DNA from: Thermus albus
GTDB lineage: Bacteria; Deinococcota; Deinococci; Deinococcales; Thermaceae
DNA: 64,000 nucleotides
NCBI RefSeq assembly: GCF_022760855.1
Contig: NZ_JAKTNR010000002.1
Location: 62,001-126,000, forward strand
Direction of reading: 5' to 3'
Part shown: positions 1 to 7,245 of the stretch, piece after piece
Layout of the letters: each line of letters opens with the position of its first letter
How positions within the stretch are numbered: the first letter of the stretch is position 1
Position numbers and translations under genes: made by a program
Notes under the pieces: generated by a model
Told to the model about the DNA's origin: nothing
Seen by the model: the letters and a program-made list of their open reading frames with translations, nothing else
Database searches by the model: none

Positions 1-890
1 TGGGGCAAGAGGAGCCTTCCCCAAAGGGCCAGGGGAACCACGGGCAGGTTAATGAGCAAAAGGTAGAAGGGAAAAAGCCACGCGGCCAAGCGCAGGTGCT
101 CGGGGTTGGTGTTCTCCACCACGCTCACGTGGAACTGCCGGGGGAGGAAGAGAAAGGCCAGGCCAGAGAGGAGGACCAGGCTCACCCAGGCGAGATGACC
201 GGCGAGTCCCTCAGGGGGCCGGAGGAGGGGTAGGAGTTCGGGGGCCTGGTAGGCGTGGGGGAAGGGGTTTCCCAGCCAAAGGAGCACGACCCCGCCCACG
301 GTGAGAAAGGCCAGGAGCTTCACCCAGGATTCAAAGGCCACCGCCAGCACCAGCCCCGGGTGCTTTTCCGAGGGGTCCAGGTGCCGGGTGCCGAAGAGGA
401 TGGCGAATAGGGCCAGGAGCAAGGCGGTGGGGAGGGCCACGTCGCCTATGGGTTCCTTCCCCCCGCTTAGGAAGAGAAAGCCTTGGGCAATGGCCTTGAG
501 CTGAAGAGCCAGGTAGGGCAACAGGCCTACCACCAGAAAAAGGGCGGTGAGGGGACCGAGCGCCCCAGGCCCATAGCGGAGGAAAAAGAAGTCGGCCCAG
601 GAGGTTAGGCGGTGGGTGCGGGCCAGCGCCAAAAGCTTGCCGTGCAGAAAAGGCCAAAGGACCAGGACCAGGGTAGGGCCCAAGTAGATGGCCAAAAAGC
701 CCATGCCCTCCGTGGCTGCCCGGCCTACACTTCCGAAAAAGGTCCAGGCGGTAGCATAGACGGCCAGGGAAAAAGTGTAAGCGTGGGCGCTTTGGGCGAA
801 GGCTCTGCCCTGGCCCTCCCCCCAAAGGGCCACCAAAAATAGGGAGGCCAGGTAGAGGAAAAGGATCAGGAGAACCCAAAGAGCGCTCAT
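1..890 (-). CDS. Sodium:solute symporter family membrane protein (3' end outside window)
   Basis: Translation from the ATG at 890 gives about 296 residues before the window edge. It has many hydrophobic segments and the pattern of the SSS (SLC5-like) fold: an early YTFSLAVYATAWTFFGS stretch, a TSWADFFFLRYG stretch, then LPRQFHVSVVENTNPEHL. From family knowledge these match the symporter-like N-terminal half of CbrA-type sensor kinases as well as stand-alone symporters. The missing C-terminus would decide whether a kinase is attached. The start overlaps the stop of the preceding 58-codon gene by four bases (ATGA), so the two are translationally coupled. Its position after a DUF294 protein and an ActP/DUF4212 pair suggests uptake or sensing of small carboxylates, which is inference. 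Confidence 0.75.
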   Translation of the reverse strand, partial: MSALWVLLILFLYLASLFLVALWGEGQGRAFAQSAHAYTFSLAVYATAWTFFGSVGRAATEGMGFLAIYLGPTLVLVLWPFLHGKLLALARTHRLTSWADFFFLRYGPGALGPLTALFLVVGLLPYLALQLKAIAQGFLFLSGGKEPIGDVALPTALLLALFAILFGTRHLDPSEKHPGLVLAVAFESWVKLLAFLTVGGVVLLWLGNPFPHAYQAPELLPLLRPPEGLAGHLAWVSLVLLSGLAFLFLPRQFHVSVVENTNPEHLRLAAWLFPFYLLLINLPVVPLALWGRLLLP

Positions 891-1063
891 GGCTTACGGT
901 AGAGCAAGTAGGCCAGGAGGATGACCAGGCTCCAGGCCAAGAAGAGGTAAAGGTACAGAAGGGGGAGCCCCCAAGACCCCTTTCCCCCTAAGGGAAAGAG
1001 GCCTAGGGGAGGGGTAAAGAGGGTCAAAGCCAGGAGGAAGAGGGCCAGAGCTCTTTCCTTCAT
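887..1063 (-). CDS. Small membrane protein, 58 aa
   Basis: This short gene begins with MKERALALFLLALTLFTPPL and ends with a second hydrophobic segment (LLYLYLFLAWSLVILLAYLLYRKP), so two membrane helices are expected. Its ATG overlaps the stop of the DUF294 gene (TGA at 1060-1062) and its own TGA overlaps the ATG of the symporter-like gene. Four-base overlaps on both sides argue strongly that it is real. I do not recognise a family. By analogy with the DUF4212 small subunit upstream it could be an accessory subunit of the symporter-like protein, but that is inference from position and size only. Confidence 0.65.
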   Translation of the reverse strand: MKERALALFLLALTLFTPPLGLFPLGGKGSWGLPLLYLYLFLAWSLVILLAYLLYRKP

Positions 1064-2808
1064 CGCAGTTGGAAGTGGCTTGCGGTGCTTTCCTGGATCT
1101 CGGCGATGGCCCGGAAGCCCTCGAGGGCCTTCCGCCTTTCCGATGGCGTTAAGGCGGACCAGAGCACCCGGTTTCCCACCTCCTTTCCTTGGCGCAAGCT
1201 CTCCAGCTGGTGCTTGAGGCGCAGGGTGAAGAAGAAGCGAAAGGCCTCCTCCAACCTGTCCGCCCCTTCCTGGCTCAGGGTACCGCTTTGGGCCGCCACC
1301 CTTAGCCGCTCCACCGTCCCTCTGGCCAGGCTCCCCGCCTGGAGGGCATAAAGCCGGGCCAGGGCCACGATGGGAGCGATGGCGTGCCGCTTCAGGTCAA
1401 GGAAGCCCTCCTCGGTACGCACCCGGCCAAAGAGGCCCAAGGGGGGGCGGAAAGCGAGGCTAGCCTGGGCCATATGGTAAAGGAAAACCCCCTTCTGGCT
1501 GCCTTGAAGCAGGGTTTCTTCTAGAGGTTTCAGGGAAAGCGTGCCGGCGGCGGAGCGGAAGTCAAAGAAGATCTGCGTGTCCAGGAGGGCCTGGGGTTCG
1601 GGGGCCTCCATCCAGTGGCGGAAGGTATCCTGCCATTCCCTTAGGCTTTTCCGCCAACGGGTGGCCATGTACCCCCCCTTGCACTCCGGAATACCGGCCT
1701 GGATAAGCCCCTTTACCACGCGCTCCGCCAGGGCCTGGAAGTAGGGGTCGTGTCCCCCTTCTGCCAGGACTAAGGCATTGTCCTGGTCGGTGAGGAGGGC
1801 CTGTTCCCTGCGGCCTTCGGAGCCAAAGACCATGAAGCTGTAGGGGATGGGTGCGGGGCCCAGGGCCTTTTCCGCCTCCCTTACCAAGCGCCGGATGAGG
1901 GCGTCGTTGAGGGAGGCCACCACCCTGCCGATTTCCACGCCCCCGAGGCCCCTTTGGAAGAGGGCTTCCACCAAGGAGGCCACCTCGAGGCCATACCGGG
2001 AAAGCTCCAGCCGCTCAATCCGCCTTAGGAGGACCAAGGGGCTTTGGGCCTGGTTGAGGAGCAGGTCGGTATGGGTCACCACCCCCACCACCTTCCCCCC
2101 TTCCGTAAGGGGCAGGTGGTGGATGCCCCGCTCCACCATGGCCGCCAGGGCCTCATAGATGGGGGTTTCCGCCGGGAGGGCGAAGAGGGGCGTGGTCATC
2201 ACCTGGGCCACGGGGGTGGAGGGGGAAAGGCCCTCCGCCAGGACCCGGTTTCTTAGATCGCGATCGGTGAGGATGCCCAAAGGCTCCCCTTCCACCAGGA
2301 GGCTGGAGATGCCCTCTTGGCGCATCCTCCTCGCGGCCTCTTCCACCGTGGCCGAAGGGGGGATGAAGGCGGGGGGTCGGCGTACCAGGTTGCCCACGGG
2401 GGCAAAGAGGGAGGGTTCTGGCGCCAGCCGCAGCCTTACCCGTTCCGCCAGGCCTTGGCCAAAAAAGCGGGCTGCTTCCGGGTAGGCTAAAAGCCTTTGG
2501 AAGGACTCCTTGGGGAAGGCCAGGACCTTGACCGGGGTCTTGGCCACCACCCCCAGGGCCGGGGGTTCGCCGGAAAGGAGGGAAGGGAAGCCGAAGAACT
2601 CCCCCGCCTCCAGGGTTCCCACCTCCCGTTCCCCGTCCAGGAGGGCCACCTGGCCTTCCAGGAGGAGGTAGAGCCTCTGGGCGGGTTCCCCTCCCTGTTC
2701 CAAAAGCCGCGTCCCCGGGGGATGGTGCTCCTCGAGGGCTTGGTGGAGAAGGGCCTCGAGGTCGGCTTCAGGAAGGGCGTTTAAGGGAGGGATCTTCCGG
2801 GGATCCAT
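1060..2808 (-). CDS. cNMP-binding / CBS-pair / DUF294 nucleotidyltransferase-like protein
   Basis: 582 residues. Residues ~5-125 form a cyclic-nucleotide-binding-type domain (LLEGQVALLDG, EFFGFPSLLSGE). Residues ~146-255 form two CBS motifs (GILTDRDLRNRVL and VVGVVTHTDLLL). Residues ~285-430 are a DUF294 putative nucleotidyltransferase with the signature GSEGRREQ...TDQDNA at about 329-345. A helical DUF294_C region follows. The family is known to lie beside acetate permease/acs genes and resembles the GlnD uridylyltransferase core, so a regulatory nucleotidyltransferase role is expected but its target is unknown. The ATG at 2808 lies 41 bases inside the upstream membrane-protein gene, with no strong ribosome-binding site visible, so the start is somewhat uncertain. 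Confidence 0.88.
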   Translation of the reverse strand: MDPRKIPPLNALPEADLEALLHQALEEHHPPGTRLLEQGGEPAQRLYLLLEGQVALLDGEREVGTLEAGEFFGFPSLLSGEPPALGVVAKTPVKVLAFPKESFQRLLAYPEAARFFGQGLAERVRLRLAPEPSLFAPVGNLVRRPPAFIPPSATVEEAARRMRQEGISSLLVEGEPLGILTDRDLRNRVLAEGLSPSTPVAQVMTTPLFALPAETPIYEALAAMVERGIHHLPLTEGGKVVGVVTHTDLLLNQAQSPLVLLRRIERLELSRYGLEVASLVEALFQRGLGGVEIGRVVASLNDALIRRLVREAEKALGPAPIPYSFMVFGSEGRREQALLTDQDNALVLAEGGHDPYFQALAERVVKGLIQAGIPECKGGYMATRWRKSLREWQDTFRHWMEAPEPQALLDTQIFFDFRSAAGTLSLKPLEETLLQGSQKGVFLYHMAQASLAFRPPLGLFGRVRTEEGFLDLKRHAIAPIVALARLYALQAGSLARGTVERLRVAAQSGTLSQEGADRLEEAFRFFFTLRLKHQLESLRQGKEVGNRVLWSALTPSERRKALEGFRAIAEIQESTASHFQLR

Positions 2809-3133
2809 AGGCGGGGGTTAACCAGGCCACCAAGGGAATGAGGTAGTGCAAGGCCACCTGGGCCTGGAGCAGGATCAAAAGGCCTATCCCCAGCATGAAG
2901 GCTGGAGGTAGGAGGATGAAAAGCCGTACAACGCGGCCAATGCCTGGTGGAGGCAAGGGCCAAAGGCGGTGGTAAACAATGCCCAGAATCGTTCCTATGC
3001 CAACCCCTAGAGCGATCTGGAAGAGCATCTTGGGTGTGGGAAAGGGCAGGCCCAAGAGGTAATGGCCGCTCAAGTAAAAGCCAAAGAGGACCACCAAGCT
3101 TCCCAGGTAAAACCTCAGATAAAGGAGGTGCAT
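2768..3133 (-). CDS. Hypothetical membrane protein, 121 aa
   Basis: The protein has about four hydrophobic segments (LGSLVVLFGFYLSGHYLL, MLFQIALGVGIGTILGIVY, LFILLPPAFMLGIGLLILL, LHYLIPLVAWLTP). I do not recognise the family. A TACAAT -10-like box lies at 3140-3145, seven bases before the ATG, so the mRNA is probably leaderless, but no good -35 is seen. The 3' end overlaps the DUF294 gene by 41 bases, which ties it to that operon. A role in the same transport or regulatory unit is inferred from context. Confidence 0.6.
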   Translation of the reverse strand: MHLLYLRFYLGSLVVLFGFYLSGHYLLGLPFPTPKMLFQIALGVGIGTILGIVYHRLWPLPPPGIGRVVRLFILLPPAFMLGIGLLILLQAQVALHYLIPLVAWLTPAYGSPEDPSLKRPS

Positions 3134-3145
3134 AGGAACATTGTA

Positions 3146-3163
3146 GGGGGGCGAAAGCCCCCC
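3146..3163 (-). terminator. Hairpin downstream of the ActP-type symporter gene
   Basis: A seven-base perfect stem (GGGGGGC, loop GAAA on the plus strand, GCCCCCC) lies 10 bases after the symporter stop. There is no U-tract on the minus strand; instead the sequence runs into a TACAAT box for the next gene. It may stop or attenuate transcription between the two gene groups. Without a U-tract the call is tentative. Confidence 0.5.
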
Positions 3164-3173
3164 TTTCCCTTGC

Positions 3174-4916
3174 TTAGTGCTCAGCTGCCTGGCCTGCTCC
3201 TTTGGGGATACGGATATCCTCCACCAGGTGCTGGATGTGTTCGGGGGGCGGGGGCGTGATTCGGGAAACCACGTAGGCCACCACGAAGTTGAGGATCATG
3301 CCGACAACCCCGATGCCCTCGGCGCTGATACCCCAAAGGTTAGGGATCACCGGGGCCGGGGCGCCGAAGATTTGCGGTGCCCGCATCATGCCGATCATGG
3401 TTGCGGTGAAGATGAGCCCCACCAGGATGCCGGCAATGGCCCCCTCCCGGTTCATGCGCTTATCAAAGATGCCCAGGAGAATGGCAGGGAAGAGGCTGGC
3501 CGCTGCGAGGCCGAAGGCGAAGGCCACCACCTGGGCTACGAAGCCCGGGGGATTGATGCCGAAGTATCCCGCAAGGATCACCGCCAAGAGGATCACGATC
3601 CGACCCGCCAAAAGGCGCTGGGCCTCGGTGGCAGTGGGGCGGAAGATGCGGTAATAGATGTCGTGGGAGATGGCGCTGGACATGGCCAGGAGCAAGCCGG
3701 CGGCCGTGGAGAGGGCAGCGGCCAGACCTCCGGCGGCCACCAGGGCGATCACAAAGGGGGAAAGCTTGGCCACCTCCGGGGTGGAAAGGACGATGATGTC
3801 GTTGTCAATGTGCACCTCGTTCTTGCTCTTTTCGTCAGGGGTATTGAAGTCCGGCTTGCCGCCCTTTAGGGCGAAGGCCCGGCCCGGGGCCACGGTGACC
3901 TTGCCGTCTCCGTCCTTGTCTACAAAGGCCAGGAGCTTGGTTTTTTCCCACTTGGCCACCCAGTCAATCTGGCGCACTTCTTCCAGGCTCTTGCCATTCA
4001 GGGTGGAGATGAGGTTGTAGCGGGCAAAGGCCGCCACCGCCGGGGCTGTGGTGTAGAGAAGGGCAATAAAAAGCAGGGCCCAGCCGGCGGAATAGCGGGC
4101 GGAACGCACATCAGGCACGGTGTAGAAGCGGATGATCACGTGAGGCAAGCCTGCGGTGCCCACCATCAAGGCCAGGGTGATGGCCAAGATGTCAATCATG
4201 GGTTTGCCCTGGAAGGGCTTGGTGTACTCGGTGAAGCCCAGGTCCACTTGAATCTGGTTTAGACGGGCCACCAAGTCGCTAAAGGTAAAGGCCAGCTGGG
4301 GAACGGGGTTGCCAGTGAGGATATTGGCGATGGCGATGGCGGGGATCAAGTAAGCGATGATCAGCACCGTGTACTGGGCCACCTGGGTCCAGGTGATGCC
4401 CTTCATGCCACCCAGCACGGCAAAGAAGGCTACCACGGCCACCCCGATGATGACCCCGGTGGCGATGTCCACCTGGAGAAAGCGGCTGAACACGATGCCC
4501 ACGCCCCGCATCTGCCCGGCCACGTAGGTAAGGGAGATAAAGATGGTGGCGATGGCGGCCACGGCCCGGGCGGTGTGGGAGTAGTAGCGGTCGCCAATGA
4601 AGTCGGGTACCGTGTACTTCCCGTACTTGCGCAGGTAGGGGGCCAGGAGCAGGGCCAAGAGTACATACCCCCCGGTCCAGCCCATGAGGTAAACGGCCCC
4701 GTCATACCCCATGAAGGAGATTAGCCCCGCCATGGAGATGAAGCTGGCGGCGGACATCCAGTCGGCGGCGGTGGCGGCTCCGTTGGCGATGGCGGGCACG
4801 CCCCGGCCCGCTACATAGAACCCCGCAGTTTCCCTAACCCGGCTGGCGTAACCGATATAGATGTATAGGGCAAAGGTAAGGCCCACAAGGAGATAGGTCC
4901 AGACTTCCACGCTCAT
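3174..4916 (-). CDS. ActP-like sodium:solute symporter, large subunit (VC_2705-type)
   Basis: 580 residues with about 13 membrane segments and classic SSS signatures: GYASRVRETAGFYVAGRGVP, AADWMSAASFISMAGLISFMGYDG, MRGVGIVFSRFLQVD. The product should import a small monocarboxylate such as acetate with sodium. Pairing with a DUF4212 subunit 10 bases upstream is the known arrangement of the VC_2705 subfamily. Residues ~300-385 form a hydrophilic insert with a DxDxDG calcium-loop-like motif (DKDGDG at 333-338) between membrane segments. The neighbouring acyl-CoA synthetases support acetate or propionate as substrate. The substrate itself is not shown by sequence. Confidence 0.9.
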   Translation of the reverse strand: MSVEVWTYLLVGLTFALYIYIGYASRVRETAGFYVAGRGVPAIANGAATAADWMSAASFISMAGLISFMGYDGAVYLMGWTGGYVLLALLLAPYLRKYGKYTVPDFIGDRYYSHTARAVAAIATIFISLTYVAGQMRGVGIVFSRFLQVDIATGVIIGVAVVAFFAVLGGMKGITWTQVAQYTVLIIAYLIPAIAIANILTGNPVPQLAFTFSDLVARLNQIQVDLGFTEYTKPFQGKPMIDILAITLALMVGTAGLPHVIIRFYTVPDVRSARYSAGWALLFIALLYTTAPAVAAFARYNLISTLNGKSLEEVRQIDWVAKWEKTKLLAFVDKDGDGKVTVAPGRAFALKGGKPDFNTPDEKSKNEVHIDNDIIVLSTPEVAKLSPFVIALVAAGGLAAALSTAAGLLLAMSSAISHDIYYRIFRPTATEAQRLLAGRIVILLAVILAGYFGINPPGFVAQVVAFAFGLAAASLFPAILLGIFDKRMNREGAIAGILVGLIFTATMIGMMRAPQIFGAPAPVIPNLWGISAEGIGVVGMILNFVVAYVVSRITPPPPEHIQHLVEDIRIPKGAGQAAEH

Positions 4917-4926
4917 GGTCTTCCTC

Positions 4927-5175
4927 CTACTCGTGCACCCCGTACTGGCGGTCCAGTTGGTCCATCTTCCAGGCGTAGTAGAAGATTAGGACGACGAAGA
5001 CGTAGATGCTTCCCTGCTGGGCGAACCAGAACCCCAGGGGAAGCCCCCCTAGGCGGATGCTGTTTAAGGGTTCCACCAGGAGGATGCCGAAAACGTACGA
5101 AACCAGCGCCCAGATGATAAGCAGGTTTCGTATCAAGGATGTGTTGGCCTTCCAGTACCCTTCCAGGTTGCTCAT
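4927..5175 (-). CDS. DUF4212 sodium/solute symporter small subunit
   Basis: 82 residues matching the DUF4212 pattern: N-terminal YWKANTSLIRNLLIIWALVSYVFG, then PLGFWFAQQGSIYVFVVLIFYYAWKMDQLD. Two membrane helices are expected. Known members are encoded directly upstream of a VC_2705-type SSS protein, exactly as here (10-base gap), and are thought to form the small subunit of that carrier. A GGGAGGGAGTT Shine-Dalgarno region precedes the ATG at 5175. A good promoter lies at 5242-5270. Confidence 0.93.
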   Translation of the reverse strand: MSNLEGYWKANTSLIRNLLIIWALVSYVFGILLVEPLNSIRLGGLPLGFWFAQQGSIYVFVVLIFYYAWKMDQLDRQYGVHE

Positions 5176-5241
5176 AACTCCCTCCCCCGCTAGGGAAGCG
5201 CTCTCTGCGCCCCTTTTTTGCCTCCCTCGCGGTTACGGGCA

Positions 5242-5270
5242 ATCTTAGGGAAGGATGAGGGAGGTGTCAA
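5242..5270 (-). promoter_or_regulatory. Promoter of the DUF4212-symporter operon
   Basis: On the minus strand a TTGACA -35 (5265-5270) is followed by a 17-base spacer and a TAAGAT -10 (5242-5247). Transcription would start near 5235, leaving a leader of about 60 bases before the ATG at 5175. Confidence 0.8.
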
Positions 5271-5323
5271 GAAATCTAAACTTTGTGGGTATGCGCAAAA
5301 GCGTGGCTTTTCCGTAGGGAAAG

Positions 5324-5349
5324 GGGGGCTGGGGTATGCCCCAGCCCCC
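5324..5349 (-). terminator. Terminator after the acetyl-CoA synthetase paralogue
   Basis: An 11-base perfect stem GGGGGCTGGGG/CCCCAGCCCCC with a four-base loop lies 12 bases after the stop at 5362. Three U follow on the minus strand. It separates the synthetase operon from the symporter promoter. Confidence 0.75.
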
Positions 5350-5361
5350 GGCAAAGTAGGG

Positions 5362-7245
5362 CTACTCCTCCAGCGTGGACAGATCCCCCGGGTCCTTGCC
5401 CAACTCCTGGGCCTTGAGGAGACGGCGCAGGATCTTGCCCGAGCGGGTTTTGGGAAGCTTGTCCAGGAAGACCACCTCTGAAGGGGTGGCGATGGGGCCC
5501 AGCTCCCGGCGCACGTGGGCGATGAGGCTCTCCTTGAGTTCCTCCGATGGCGTTTGGCCTAGGCGGAGTACCACGAAGGCCTTGATGGCCTCCCCCTTGA
5601 GGGGATCGGGGACTCCGATCACCGCCGCCTCGGCCACCGCCGGGTGGGAGACCAGGGCGCTTTCCACATCCGCGGTGCCGATGCGGTGCCCAGCCACGTT
5701 CAGGACGTCGTCCGCCCGGCCCAGGACGCTGAAGTACCCCTCCTCATCCCTGCTGGCCACGTCCCCGGCCACGTACACGTTCCCCGGCACCTCGCGCCAG
5801 TACTGGAGGTAGCGGTCGTGGTGGCCCCAGACGGTGCGCATCATGTGGGGGAAGGGGCGCTTCAACACCAGAAGCCCCCCTTGCCCCGGGGGAACGGGTT
5901 TCCCCTCCTCGTCCACCACCTCCGCCTCCACCCCCGGCAAGGCCACCCCGGCGAAGCCCGGCTTGGCGGGGAGGACCAGGGGGGTGCCCAGGGTAGGCCC
6001 ACCCAGCTCCGTCTGCCACCAGTTGTCGGCCACGAAGCCCCGCCTTCCCTCGTCCGCCAGATGCTGGTAAGCCCAGCGCAGGGCCTCGGGGTTTAGGGGC
6101 TCCCCGGCCACGGCGATGAGGCGCAAGGAGGAGAGGTCGTACTTTCCTGGCCATTCGGGGCCGAACTTCATGAAGAGCCTTACCGCGGTGGGGGCGGTGA
6201 ACATCACGTTCACCCGATAGCGCTCCACCACCTGCCAGAAGGCCCCGGGGTCGGGATAGTCGGGGGCGCCTTCCCGGAGGACGCTGGTGATGCCTTCCAA
6301 AAGGGGGGCGTAGACGATGTAGGAATGCCCCACGATCCAGCCGATATCGCTGGTGGCCCAGAAGAGGTCCTGGTCCTTAACGTCAAAGAAGGTGCGCAGG
6401 TGGTAGGTGGTGCCCACCATGTACCCCCCGTGCACGTGCACCACCCCTTTGGGTTTTCCGGTGGAGCCGGAGGTGTAAAGGATGAAAAGGGGATGCTCCG
6501 CGTCCACCATCGCCGCCCGGGCCTCGGGGGGGTTTCCCCAAAGGAGTTCCTGGAAGTCGTGGTGCCCTTCCGGAAGCTCGGTCTGGAAGGCCCTCTGGAA
6601 CCAGACCACCTTCAGCGGCAGGTCCTTGATGGCCTCCTCCACGATGGAGCGGAGGTCCACCCCCTTGCCTCGGCGGAAGCTCACATCCCCGGCGATGAGG
6701 AGTTTGGCGCCGGCGTCCAGGATGCGCTCCCTTAAGGCGCTCACCCCAAGCCCGGCGTAGACCACGCTGTGGATGGCCCCCAAATAGGCGGTGGCCAGCA
6801 TGGCCACGATGCCCTCCAGGGTCAGGGGCATGTAGATCACCACCCGGTCGCCCTTCTCCACCCCCAGGCGCTTTAGCCCCGTGGCCAGCCGGCGCACCCG
6901 GTCCAGGAGTTCCCCGTAGGTGAGCTTTTCTTCGCGACCATCCTCGGCCAGGTAAAGGAGGGCCACCTTGTTCCTGAGGCCCCTTTCCACGTTGCGTTCT
7001 AAAGCGTTGTAGACCGCATTGGTGGTGCCTCCCAAAAACCAGCGGTGCTCGGGGAGGTCCCACTCCAGGGCCTTTTGGAAGGGTGTTTCCCAGTAAAACC
7101 GACCGGCCCATCCTCCCCAGAAACCCTCGGGGTCCTCGAGGCTACGCCGGTACTCTTCAAAAAAGTTCTGGAGATTCGCCTTCCGGCGCACCTCCTCCGG
7201 GGCCCAAAGCCGCTCTTCTGCCTTAAGAAGCTTTTGTACCGCCAT
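5362..7245 (-). CDS. Acetyl-CoA synthetase-like acyl-CoA ligase
   Basis: 627 residues from the ATG at 7245 (MAVQKLL). That start is preferred over the one at 7269 because GGAGGAGG lies just before it. The protein is an AMP-forming ligase with an ACAS N-terminal region, [11 protein letters not shown] phosphate loop (~257-267), NWWQTELGG, the hinge [13 protein letters not shown], and RTRSGK with the adenylation lysine near residue 604. All key motifs are intact, so it should convert a short carboxylate plus CoA and ATP to acyl-CoA. Specificity may differ from canonical Acs because the WWQTE context is NWWQTELGGP rather than [10 protein letters not shown]. It overlaps the upstream IclR-synthetase fusion by 23 bases and is probably co-transcribed with it. 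Confidence 0.9.
   Translation of the reverse strand: MAVQKLLKAEERLWAPEEVRRKANLQNFFEEYRRSLEDPEGFWGGWAGRFYWETPFQKALEWDLPEHRWFLGGTTNAVYNALERNVERGLRNKVALLYLAEDGREEKLTYGELLDRVRRLATGLKRLGVEKGDRVVIYMPLTLEGIVAMLATAYLGAIHSVVYAGLGVSALRERILDAGAKLLIAGDVSFRRGKGVDLRSIVEEAIKDLPLKVVWFQRAFQTELPEGHHDFQELLWGNPPEARAAMVDAEHPLFILYTSGSTGKPKGVVHVHGGYMVGTTYHLRTFFDVKDQDLFWATSDIGWIVGHSYIVYAPLLEGITSVLREGAPDYPDPGAFWQVVERYRVNVMFTAPTAVRLFMKFGPEWPGKYDLSSLRLIAVAGEPLNPEALRWAYQHLADEGRRGFVADNWWQTELGGPTLGTPLVLPAKPGFAGVALPGVEAEVVDEEGKPVPPGQGGLLVLKRPFPHMMRTVWGHHDRYLQYWREVPGNVYVAGDVASRDEEGYFSVLGRADDVLNVAGHRIGTADVESALVSHPAVAEAAVIGVPDPLKGEAIKAFVVLRLGQTPSEELKESLIAHVRRELGPIATPSEVVFLDKLPKTRSGKILRRLLKAQELGKDPGDLSTLEE

Noticed and set aside
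331-879. 182-codon minus-strand frame
   Set aside because: It is the wrong frame of the symporter-like gene; its product is Pro/Gly/Arg-rich without motifs, whereas the overlapping frame starting at 890 shows clear membrane segments.
3880-3920. True EF-hand in the symporter
   Set aside because: The loop lacks the bidentate Glu at position 12 and flanking helices, so only a DxDxDG-like motif is claimed.
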